From CAXBDP01 sp964598395 (lineage in GTDB: Bacteria; Bacteroidota; Bacteroidia; Cytophagales; Cyclobacteriaceae): DNA of 23,399 bases. Below are positions 8,056-14,408 of the stretch, piece after piece. The notes under the pieces were generated by a model. That model worked only from the letters and a program-made list of their open reading frames with translations. It was not told the origin of the DNA and ran no database searches. Made by a program: the position numbers and the translations under genes. Location: positions 1 through 23,399 of the forward strand of contig CAZRBW010000049.1 of NCBI GenBank assembly GCA_964598395.1, in the 5' to 3' direction. Within the stretch, counting starts at the first letter, position 1; each line of letters opens with the position of its first letter.

Positions 8056-8619
8056 TTATTCAGGAAGTAATACTTTGTCGATAATGTGGATGATGCCATT
8101 GGAAGCTTCCACTGTTCCTAAAATTTTCGCTCCATTGATAAGTACTTCTCCGGCTGCCCCTTTGGTGATTTCTATAGATCTACCATCCGCAGTTCCGAGT
8201 CGTCGGCCGCCTACGAAATCAGCTTCCCTATAGACACCGAGCAATACATGATATTCTAAGATATCACGAAGCATGCGCTTGTTTTCAGGTTTCACCAAAT
8301 TATCAAGGGTTCCAGAAGGCAAGGCATCGAAAGCAGAATTTACTGGTGCAAATACAGTGAATGGCCCCACGTTGGTTAGTGCATCCACATATTCTGCTGC
8401 TTTCAGGGCAGCCACAAGTGTGCTGTGATCAGCAGACCCTATTGCAATTTGGACAACGTTTGGCTTTGAGTCACTGTCCACTACCGCTGATTGCCCTGTC
8501 GCCACTACCGATGATGCATTAGTATTTACTGCATCTTGATTAGATTCTCTGCTACAACTAATGCAAAGTACAAATGCGAGGGCAAGTGTCCATAGGATAG
8601 AAATTGATTGGTTTTTCAT
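8056..8619 (-). CDS. Fasciclin (FAS1) domain lipoprotein heading the nos operon
   Basis: 187-residue lipoprotein. The first 22 residues are a signal with the lipobox CISC, then a Ser/Ala-rich linker, then one complete FAS1 domain (about residues 53-187). FAS1 box 1 reads TVFAPVNSAFDAL, the YHV motif is present, and box 2 reads GIIHIIDKVLLP at the C-terminus. I chose ATG at 8619 over the TTG at 8628 that opens the longest frame. FAS1 domains usually mediate adhesion or protein contacts; no role in denitrification is established by this sequence. It precedes the cytochrome gene by 48 bp in the same direction and is the first gene after the 8620-8846 control region, so it probably belongs to the operon. 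Confidence 0.9.
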   Translation of the reverse strand: MKNQSISILWTLALAFVLCISCSRESNQDAVNTNASSVVATGQSAVVDSDSKPNVVQIAIGSADHSTLVAALKAAEYVDALTNVGPFTVFAPVNSAFDALPSGTLDNLVKPENKRMLRDILEYHVLLGVYREADFVGGRRLGTADGRSIEITKGAAGEVLINGAKILGTVEASNGIIHIIDKVLLPE

Positions 8620-8661
8620 AACGGACAAATTTTAAATGGTTAATTCTCATTTCAATTATTA

Positions 8662-8674
8662 TCATTGACAATGA
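8662..8674. promoter_or_regulatory. 13-bp palindrome, candidate operator of the nos operon
   Basis: TCATTG-A-CAATGA is a perfect 6-1-6 inverted repeat 43 bp upstream of the fasciclin start codon. Known NsrR operators are also odd-spaced (one central base), which fits binding by the adjacent Rrf2 regulator. The assignment to that regulator is inference; the arms do not match the proteobacterial NsrR consensus. Confidence 0.45.
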
Positions 8675-8714
8675 ATGAGATAGTAAAAGTATTAAAAGAC
8701 CTCTTTATCTTTTA

Positions 8715-8726
8715 TGATATACGTCA
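8715..8726. promoter_or_regulatory. CRP/FNR-family-like site (TGA-N6-TCA)
   Basis: TATGA-TATACG-TCATG has the TGA-N6-TCA core shared by CRP/FNR-family operators and sits about 96 bp upstream of the first gene of the nos operon. CRP/FNR-family regulators commonly control denitrification genes. The outer arms match at only four of five pairs and no such regulator is encoded in the window, so this stays a candidate. Confidence 0.3.
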
Positions 8727-8846
8727 TGTTTTTATTTGATTGTAAATAGGTTGCCTTAAAGCAGTTAAGTAAAGGTGAAAGGAATGGAATAGTTTACTTA
8801 AAAGGAAGAGGGAAAGTAGATCAAAGATGAGCTTTGCAATTTCAGA

Positions 8847-9278
8847 TTACCTTACAATGTAATCTTGCCCAGATTCAACCTCTTTTGCAAGCCTTGCAAT
8901 GGTTTTTGCAGTTAAAAACTCAGTGTAGGTAGCCCGTACTTTGAGGAAATAATCATGCGCTGGGCATGGGTTTTTCGCACTGCAATAGTCTAGACCCAAT
9001 CCGCATCCTTGAAAGGCGCCATCTCCTTCTAGTGCTACAACAATAGGCAAAAGGGTATTATTGCATTGTGATTCGTTTAAATAAAATCCTCCTCCTTTAC
9101 CCTTTTTGGAGTATAAGAGGCCTTTTTTCACTAAACTTTGGAGTATTTTACTAGTGTAAGGTTTGGGGGTTTTTATGTGTTCACATATTTCCTCTACTCC
9201 TAGTGGATTTGCTTCATCACCTTTTATACAAATAAAAATGACAGACTTGATGGCTAGCTTACTAACAGATGAAAGCAT
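8847..9278 (-). CDS. Rrf2-family regulator with NsrR/IscR-like cysteines
   Basis: 143-residue transcription factor. Residues 1-70 are the winged helix-turn-helix typical of Rrf2 proteins (SKLAIKSVIFI; the recognition region KPYTSKILQSLVKKGLL; the wing SKKGKGGGFYL). Three cysteines at 92, 99 and 105 (GCGLGLDYCS..NPC) match the position of the Fe-S cluster ligands of NsrR and IscR. A redox- or NO-sensitive cluster is therefore likely. No isc or suf genes are nearby, whereas the nos operon starts 228 bp downstream in the same orientation; this favours an NsrR-like NO sensor controlling nos. The start is ATG at 9278. The target genes are inferred from position only. Confidence 0.88.
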   Translation of the reverse strand: MLSSVSKLAIKSVIFICIKGDEANPLGVEEICEHIKTPKPYTSKILQSLVKKGLLYSKKGKGGGFYLNESQCNNTLLPIVVALEGDGAFQGCGLGLDYCSAKNPCPAHDYFLKVRATYTEFLTAKTIARLAKEVESGQDYIVR

Positions 9279-9429
9279 CCTCTTTGACTTAATTTTTTGA
9301 TGGTTCTATTTAATAATACAAATTTTTAATCTTCAAAAGAAATTGGCTCCCACAAAATTTAAGGTTGTATGGTATTTATAATTTTCCTCCCTCCTTCTCT
9401 TCATTGTGACTAATATTCTTATAACATCA

Positions 9430-9461
9430 AAAAATCGCAAGAATTTTTACCTACGATTTTT
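9430..9461 (-). terminator. Possible weak terminator of lipA
   Basis: An 8-bp inverted repeat (AAAAATCG with CGATTTTT) around a 16-nt loop begins 24 nt beyond the lipA stop. On the minus strand the second arm continues into a run of six T. The stem is AT-rich and the loop long, so it is weak. Confidence 0.35.
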
Positions 9462-9484
9462 ATATTTTGCATTCCATTTTGATA

Positions 9485-10369
9485 TCAAACATGCACATGT
9501 TTTTCCGCATGATAAGAAGACCGAACCAACGGTCCTGATTCTACATACTTAATTCCTCTTTTTAATCCTTCTTCTTTGAAAAACGCAAATTTATCTGGAT
9601 GCACAAATTCTTGCACCTCGTAGTGCATTTTGGTCGGCTGTAAATATTGGCCTAATGTCAAAATATCCAAACCTTGAGCAGCTAGATCGTCCATCAATTT
9701 GAATACTTCATCGTCTGTTTCACCTAGACCGAGCATTGCACCTGATTTACTGCGCTTACCAAATTCTTTTATTCGTCTAAGCTCTTCCAAGCTGCGATCG
9801 TATTTGGCTTGAGGGCGAACTCTGCGATAAAGGCCTTCCACAGTTTCCATATTGTGAGAAACTACTTCTTGCCCCGCACTTATCATTCTTTCCAATGCTG
9901 CCCAGTTACCTTTTACATCTGGAATCAAGGTTTCAATAGTGGTCTCTGGCGAAAGTTTCTTTGTTTCTACTACTGTTTGATACCATATCTCGGCACCACG
10001 ATCTTTCAATTCATCTCGATTTACCGAGGTAAGTACTGCATGCTTCACTCCCATTAATTTAATGGCTTCGGCTACTCGTCTAGGCTCATCCAAATCATAC
10101 TCTGGTGGGCGGCCAGTTGCTACTGCGCAGAATGTACAACTACGAGTACATACATTGCCCAATATCATAAAAGTAGCGGTGCCAGCTCCCCAGCATTCAC
10201 CCATATTTGGGCAATTTCCACTTTCGCAGATGGTATGTAATTTATATTGATCAACGAGCTTTCTTACCTTGGCATATTCTTTACCTACAGGAAGTTTTAC
10301 TCTCAGCCAGTTCGGCTTTTTGTTGGCACGTTGAGATTTTTCTTCTGAGACTACTGGTAATTCTATCAT
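9485..10369 (-). CDS. lipA: Lipoyl synthase LipA
   Basis: 294-residue radical-SAM enzyme that inserts two sulfur atoms into octanoyl groups on E2 and H proteins to make lipoyl cofactors. The auxiliary 4Fe-4S cluster ligands are Cys48, Cys53 and Cys59 (CESGNCPNMGEC). The radical-SAM CX3CX2C motif is Cys74, Cys78 and Cys81 (CTRSCTFC). The C-terminal RSSY (283-286) supplies the unusual serine ligand of the auxiliary cluster. Length is normal for the family. A promoter-like TACCTTTG lies just upstream. It is the partner pathway for the 2-oxo acid dehydrogenase E1 encoded at 14409-16400, although the two genes are not in one operon. Confidence 0.97.
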   Translation of the reverse strand: MIELPVVSEEKSQRANKKPNWLRVKLPVGKEYAKVRKLVDQYKLHTICESGNCPNMGECWGAGTATFMILGNVCTRSCTFCAVATGRPPEYDLDEPRRVAEAIKLMGVKHAVLTSVNRDELKDRGAEIWYQTVVETKKLSPETTIETLIPDVKGNWAALERMISAGQEVVSHNMETVEGLYRRVRPQAKYDRSLEELRRIKEFGKRSKSGAMLGLGETDDEVFKLMDDLAAQGLDILTLGQYLQPTKMHYEVQEFVHPDKFAFFKEEGLKRGIKYVESGPLVRSSYHAEKHVHV

Positions 10370-10385
10370 TCCTTCTTATTTGCTA

Positions 10386-10393
10386 CAAAGGTA
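10386..10393 (-). promoter_or_regulatory. Promoter -7 element of lipA
   Basis: TACCTTTG matches the Bacteroidota -7 consensus TAnnTTTG exactly, 16 bp before the lipA ATG, which implies a very short leader. I do not see a good TTTG -33 element at the usual spacing. Confidence 0.55.
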
Positions 10394-10419
10394 CATAATT
10401 TAGAAAATTTAGGTTCCGG

Positions 10420-11142
10420 CTATTTCCTTCTTCCGAAGTAAAGTGAAACATAGGCTGAGGAGAAAAAATTACGATTCTCGGCAGTTGGTATAATTATAAT
10501 ATCTTCTCTAAATCCCTCCACCATTAGGCCGGCTTCAATGCCAGTAATATTGGATCGGAAAGTGCCAAATTCGAAATTTACGCCTGCCTTTGCATGGGCA
10601 CCTATTTTCAATTGAGATTCGCCAAGCCCGCGCAACAAACCTCCATTACCCAAGATATTATTTTGATTAGCATGTATTTCTGGATCGAAAGGCACTCTTA
10701 CACTGCTTGTAGGGCCTGTAGCATACTCAATGTAATAGGGCGAAACGAGCCCAAGGGTTGGCCCCGCGGCACCCAATACAGATACTTGAACTCCTTGTCT
10801 TTGTGCTTTGCGAAACAATAAATACTCTGCGCCATAATGCGGACGAATGGAGTAAAGATAATTTTGCTTGCCCCAGATATATGCATTGCCAATAAATGTG
10901 GTGTATCTAACTTCTTTAGGATGTTTCACATTCGACAGTTCCAAACCAAAGCTTTCTATGAGTTTATCACTCTTTAATCTATTATATCGGAACATTAGCC
11001 CGCCAATCAACCCTCCATTCGTGTTTTTATTTACACCATAAATGAACTCCGAAGAATAATTCGAAGCAATCCTTGTTTGGGCAAATAGACCACTCGAAAT
11101 GAGAAGTAATACGGCTGCTATCAATATAGATTTATTGTACAT
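10420..11142 (-). CDS. Exported protein, probable small outer-membrane beta-barrel
   Basis: 240 residues from the ATG at 11142, which I prefer to the GTG at 11193 because it gives a clean Sec signal peptide (MYNKSILIAAVLLLISSGLF, likely cut after FAQ or nearby). The mature part has alternating short hydrophobic and aromatic strands with Gly/Asn turns (SEFIYGVNKNTNGGLIGGLMF; GVNFEFGTFRSNITGIEAGLMVEGF) and ends in a strand, SAYVSLYFGRRK. This pattern suggests an outer-membrane barrel of the porin or OmpW/PorT-like size class. I do not recognise a specific family, and no function is inferred. It stands between lipA and the divergent OsmC-like gene. Confidence 0.8.
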   Translation of the reverse strand: MYNKSILIAAVLLLISSGLFAQTRIASNYSSEFIYGVNKNTNGGLIGGLMFRYNRLKSDKLIESFGLELSNVKHPKEVRYTTFIGNAYIWGKQNYLYSIRPHYGAEYLLFRKAQRQGVQVSVLGAAGPTLGLVSPYYIEYATGPTSSVRVPFDPEIHANQNNILGNGGLLRGLGESQLKIGAHAKAGVNFEFGTFRSNITGIEAGLMVEGFREDIIIIPTAENRNFFSSAYVSLYFGRRK

Positions 11143-11160
11143 CGGTCTGCTTGTCTTTAA

Positions 11161-11172
11161 TTTGTTAACAAA
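11161..11172. promoter_or_regulatory. 12-bp perfect palindrome between divergent genes
   Basis: TTTGTTAACAAA is a perfect palindrome in the 71-bp gap between the barrel protein gene and the OsmC-like gene. It lies just upstream of the OsmC promoter element, where an operator would act. AT-rich palindromes of this length occur by chance, so support is weak. Confidence 0.25.
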
Positions 11173-11177
11173 GTACG

Positions 11178-11185
11178 TAATTTTG
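11178..11185 (+). promoter_or_regulatory. Promoter -7 element of the OsmC-like gene
   Basis: TAATTTTG matches TAnnTTTG exactly and would start transcription about 20 nt before the ATG at 11214. The leader also holds AAGGAG (11198-11203), a Shine-Dalgarno-like sequence unusual for this phylum. Confidence 0.5.
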
Positions 11186-11213
11186 AAAAACACTAAAAAG
11201 GAGTAATAGGTTT

Positions 11214-11618
11214 ATGATTACAATACAAACAAAATACTTAGGTGGCTTACGTACTCAAGCTACACATGTTAAGTCGGGAAATCAATTAATTACCGACGCA
11301 CCGGTCGATAATAATGGCAAAGGTGAAGCATTTTCCCCAACAGACACTGTTTGCGCGGCATTAGGCAGTTGTATGATGACCATAATGGGTATAATGGCCG
11401 AAAGAAAAGGCGTCACCATGGAAGATATGACTATGGATATCACCAAAGAAATGTCTGCAAGTCCACGGAAAATTTCTAGAATCATCATTGATTTTAAATG
11501 GCCAAGTGCTCCTTCTGAAGAGGTTGAAAGAGAAAAATTTAGAAAAGCCGCACTCACTTGTCCTGTTGCGCTCAGCCTAGATCCTGCTATAGAGCAAATA
11601 GTGAATTTTAATTTCTAG
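11214..11618 (+). CDS. OsmC/Ohr family peroxidase-like protein
   Basis: 134-residue cytoplasmic protein. The two redox cysteines of the OsmC/Ohr fold are present: Cys53 in AALGSCMMT and Cys116 in ALTCPVAL. The central helix region TDTVCAALGSC and the DITKEMSASPRKISRI strand are typical. Family members reduce organic hydroperoxides using dithiol donors; this short form belongs to the general OsmC-like group, so the substrate is uncertain. The gene is alone on the plus strand between two minus-strand genes and has its own promoter-like element. Confidence 0.93.
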   Translation: MITIQTKYLGGLRTQATHVKSGNQLITDAPVDNNGKGEAFSPTDTVCAALGSCMMTIMGIMAERKGVTMEDMTMDITKEMSASPRKISRIIIDFKWPSAPSEEVEREKFRKAALTCPVALSLDPAIEQIVNFNF

Positions 11619-11707
11619 CATTCACCTTTGAATAAAGCGGGAGGGTAAGAAGTCTTAAAATGCTCAATTTGACTTTAAGCTTCAATTGAATCGCCATTAA
11701 TTGCAAA

Positions 11708-11725
11708 GAGGGTCCGAAGACCCTC
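11708..11725 (-). terminator. Terminator hairpin of the PKD protein gene (UUCG loop)
   Basis: A perfect 7-bp stem (GAGGGTC with GACCCTC) encloses a 4-nt loop. Read on the minus strand the loop is C(UUCG)G, an extra-stable tetraloop, and the hairpin is followed by TTTGC. It lies 32 nt past the stop of the PKD gene. It may also serve the convergent OsmC gene, but its downstream flank on the plus strand is poor in T. Confidence 0.7.
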
Positions 11726-11757
11726 CTTACTTATAAACCTAAACTCAAAACAAAAAA

Positions 11758-14274
11758 CTAGTCGCAATCATAAGAGTAGTTGGTGCTGGCTGTTGTGGTA
11801 ACACCGCTTGCCGTTATCACCGAATTACTATTTCTAAGCAATCCTCCCGCATCAATTGTATTAGTCTGATCCAATATCACATTACCTGTAGCATCCCTTC
11901 CAATTATTTTAGTTGGCAAGCAGTTTTGATAAGTGAATGTAGTACTTCCGGTCAATGTGCCACTTCCATCGAAGCTTCTTTGCAATGCAAAATTTCCTTG
12001 TGCATCGTAATTCTCGTAAAGGACATAACTTTCTAAAGTGCCCGACGCATCGAACTCAGAATCTTTGGTTCGTCTAGTACTATTGCCATCATATTCAGTA
12101 GTAGTATAGCCTTGTAGCTCATTTGATCCATTGAAGTTTGATAACTTAATAACTCGCCCCAGTCCATCATACTCTAATGTATTGATTACATTAATGGTGG
12201 TAAACCCAAAGAATGTAGCAGAAGTGGTTTGTTTGGTATTCAATCCTTGTCCGTTGTATTCATAATCTGTAGTAGTTACCACACCACTCGCATTGGTTAC
12301 CAATTTGGAAATTGCCTTTCGTCCATTGATGGTAATGTAAGTATAGTCAACGGTAATGGATGCACCGCTTGAATTCGTCACCGTACGGGTAACATAACAA
12401 TTTGGGAGATCACAACCTCCTCCACCGACTGTTGCTGGTGCCACGCTGATGGTCGTTGCCGGGCTAGTGGTTTCTCCTCCTGCTCCAGTTGCACGAAGTG
12501 TAACTTGCCAGCTTCCTTCCGATGGGAATTTTATCACTGGATTTGTAGCAGTAGATGTGAATGTATTATCCATCATTCTACCGCCCGCTCCACCAGCGAT
12601 TGTGAATGTCCATAAGTAGCTATTTGCATTTTGGCTGGTGTTGGTAAATGTGACATCCTGTCCAGCTTCTGGGTTTTGAGGACTGTATGTAAAGCTTGCT
12701 GTTGGAGCTGCCGCCGCAGCACTTACTACCACAGTTTTACTTATTTCATCCGTTCCTCCCGCCCCAGTAGCTACCAAGGTAATTTGATAACTGCCTGCTG
12801 CTGCAAAAGTGTATTTCGGATTTACTTCTGTTGAGCTAAAACCTGCCGGCACTGAGCTCCATTGGTAGCTTGTAGCATTTGTACTTGCATTGGTAAATGT
12901 TACTTCTGTACCTGCCATAGGAGCAGCAGGGCTAAAGCTAAAGTCTGCGTTTGGTGCAGCTGCTGCAGCCGCTACCACCACAGTTTTGCTTACCGAAACT
13001 GAACCGCCTGGGCCTGTCACCGACAAGGTAACTTCATAGCTTCCTGCTGTAGCAAAGGTGTATTTTGGATTTGCTGCTGTTGAGCTAAAGCCCGCTGGCA
13101 CTGAACTCCATTGAAAACTAACCACATTAGTACTTGTGCTTGTAAATGTTACCTCTTGACCAGCTGTAGGTGTAGCCGGACTAAAACTGAAATCCGCAGT
13201 AGGTACAGGTGCTGCAACTACAATAGTCTGTGTAGTTTGGTTACTACCTCCTGGGCCTGTGGCAACTAGGGTAACTGCGTAACTTCCTGCACTTGTAAAA
13301 GTATGCTTTGGATTTGCCTCGGTTGAACTAAAGCCAGCTGGAACAGAGCTCCATTGGTAGCTTGTGGCATTTTGGCTGATATTGGTAAATGTTACTTCTG
13401 TACCTGCAATAGGATTTTGCGGACTGAAATTAAAGCCTGCAATTGGATCTAAATCGGCAACTACTACATTTTGGGTAAGCGATTCGCTACCGCCAGGGCC
13501 GGTGGCTGTAAGTGTGACAGCATAGGTACCAGCCGTTGTAAATTGATGCTGTGGATTCTCAGCGGTGGAAGTAAATCCGGCTGGAACAGAAGACCATGCA
13601 TAGGTATTTGCATTAATAGTTGTATTAGTGAAGCTTACCGTTTGACCAACTTTTGGTGATGTAGGAGCGAAACTAAAGCCTACCACTGGAGCATCTGCTG
13701 TTATTGTAATTGCTTTGGTTACATTCACCGTTCCTCCTGGACCAGTAGCCGCCAAGGTGATTTGATACGTGCCCGTAGCGCTAAATGTATGCTGCGGGTT
13801 AGCCTGTGTTGAGCTGAAGCCTGCTGGACTCGAGCTCCAAGCAAAAGAGGCAACATTTGCAACCGTACTTGTAAATGAAACGCTTTGTCCAACTTTTGGA
13901 TTGGCAGGAGTGAAACTGAAATCTGCCGTTGGAGCTGGAGCTGCTACCACAACAGTTTTGCTCGTTTGGCTTGTACCACCCGCACCAGTTACACTCAAAT
14001 TAATGGTATATGTGCCCGCCTCTGCAAATGTGTAGGTTGGGTTAGCTGATGTTGAGATAAATCCAGCCGGATTGCTCGACCACGAATAGCTTGTAGCATT
14101 GGTAGTGGTAGAAGTAAAACTTACTTGCTGACCAGCCACAGGAGCTGCGGGTGAAAAACTAAAATCTACAGTTGGCTTTGGAGTAGTGTCTTCTTCGCTG
14201 CCTCCTGAGTCACATGAAAAAATGACAAAAATGGAGGCTAATAAAAGTAGGCAATAAGGAAATTTACGTTTCAT
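11758..14274 (-). CDS. Lipoprotein with seven PKD repeats and YD-like C-terminal region
   Basis: 838 residues. Residues 1-21 form a lipoprotein signal (FSC, Cys21), followed by an acidic linker. Seven tandem PKD domains follow at residues 34-114, 115-195, 196-276, 277-357, 358-440, 441-523 and 524-620. Each has xDFSFSPxxPxxGxxVxF, the core xWSSxPAGFSSTxxNP and GxYxVTLxATGPGG; repeat 7 carries a Gly-rich insertion. A GGGG hinge leads to residues 621-838, which contain YD/RHS-like strands (YEYNGQGL, YDGLGRVIKLSN, YDAQGNF). No enzyme domain is seen and there is no Por-type C-terminal sorting motif I can recognise. Surface display or adhesion is a plausible inference. A UUCG hairpin follows the gene. 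Confidence 0.9.
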   Translation of the reverse strand: MKRKFPYCLLLLASIFVIFSCDSGGSEEDTTPKPTVDFSFSPAAPVAGQQVSFTSTTTNATSYSWSSNPAGFISTSANPTYTFAEAGTYTINLSVTGAGGTSQTSKTVVVAAPAPTADFSFTPANPKVGQSVSFTSTVANVASFAWSSSPAGFSSTQANPQHTFSATGTYQITLAATGPGGTVNVTKAITITADAPVVGFSFAPTSPKVGQTVSFTNTTINANTYAWSSVPAGFTSTAENPQHQFTTAGTYAVTLTATGPGGSESLTQNVVVADLDPIAGFNFSPQNPIAGTEVTFTNISQNATSYQWSSVPAGFSSTEANPKHTFTSAGSYAVTLVATGPGGSNQTTQTIVVAAPVPTADFSFSPATPTAGQEVTFTSTSTNVVSFQWSSVPAGFSSTAANPKYTFATAGSYEVTLSVTGPGGSVSVSKTVVVAAAAAAPNADFSFSPAAPMAGTEVTFTNASTNATSYQWSSVPAGFSSTEVNPKYTFAAAGSYQITLVATGAGGTDEISKTVVVSAAAAAPTASFTYSPQNPEAGQDVTFTNTSQNANSYLWTFTIAGGAGGRMMDNTFTSTATNPVIKFPSEGSWQVTLRATGAGGETTSPATTISVAPATVGGGGCDLPNCYVTRTVTNSSGASITVDYTYITINGRKAISKLVTNASGVVTTTDYEYNGQGLNTKQTTSATFFGFTTINVINTLEYDGLGRVIKLSNFNGSNELQGYTTTEYDGNSTRRTKDSEFDASGTLESYVLYENYDAQGNFALQRSFDGSGTLTGSTTFTYQNCLPTKIIGRDATGNVILDQTNTIDAGGLLRNSNSVITASGVTTTASTNYSYDCD
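12415..14175 (-). repeat. Seven tandem PKD-encoding DNA units (243-291 bp)
   Basis: The repeated domains are also repeated at DNA level, most visibly among units 4 to 6 (about 12706-13446), where long stretches around the WSSVPAGFSST codons are nearly identical. This indicates expansion by unequal recombination. Unit lengths are 243 bp (units 1-4), 249 bp (units 5 and 6) and 291 bp (unit 7). Confidence 0.85.
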
Positions 14275-14357
14275 TGTGAGAGTATTTTAGACGGTGAAAT
14301 CAAACGCAATGTAAGATAATCCAAAATCGTCATAAATACCCTGAACACGGTATATTT

Positions 14358-14391
14358 AAGCGGGAGGATGGTAGCATTTTTCCTCCCGCTT
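14358..14391. terminator. Strong hairpin built from an inverted pair of GCGGGAGG
   Basis: An 11-bp perfect stem (AAGCGGGAGGA with TCCTCCCGCTT) around a 12-nt loop, ending 17 nt from the stop of the E1 dehydrogenase gene. Its T-run (six T) is on the plus strand, while both neighbouring genes are on the minus strand, where only TT follows. It probably still ends E1 transcription, but its orientation is odd. Confidence 0.7.
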
Positions 14392-14408
14392 TTTTAAGAA
14401 TTACCTAT

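Noticed and set aside
7838..8233. 131-codon plus-strand frame spanning the nos cytochrome and fasciclin genes
   Set aside because: It crosses two real genes and their gap on the opposite strand and has no domain or coding-like pattern.
8620..8628. TTG start extending the fasciclin protein by three residues
   Set aside because: The ATG at 8619 gives a standard lipoprotein signal and the extension adds nothing recognisable.
9380..9405. Pyrimidine-rich tract between lipA and the Rrf2 gene (CCTCCCTCC-like)
   Set aside because: It looks similar to the octamer but does not match it, and I see no regulatory structure in it.
13769..14035. 88-codon plus-strand frame opposite the PKD repeats
   Set aside because: The repeated, compositionally biased PKD codons create long antisense frames; the protein has no recognisable features.
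12415..14175. Repeat array considered as a CRISPR
   Set aside because: Units are 243-291 bp, translate as PKD domains and lack short repeats with unique spacers.
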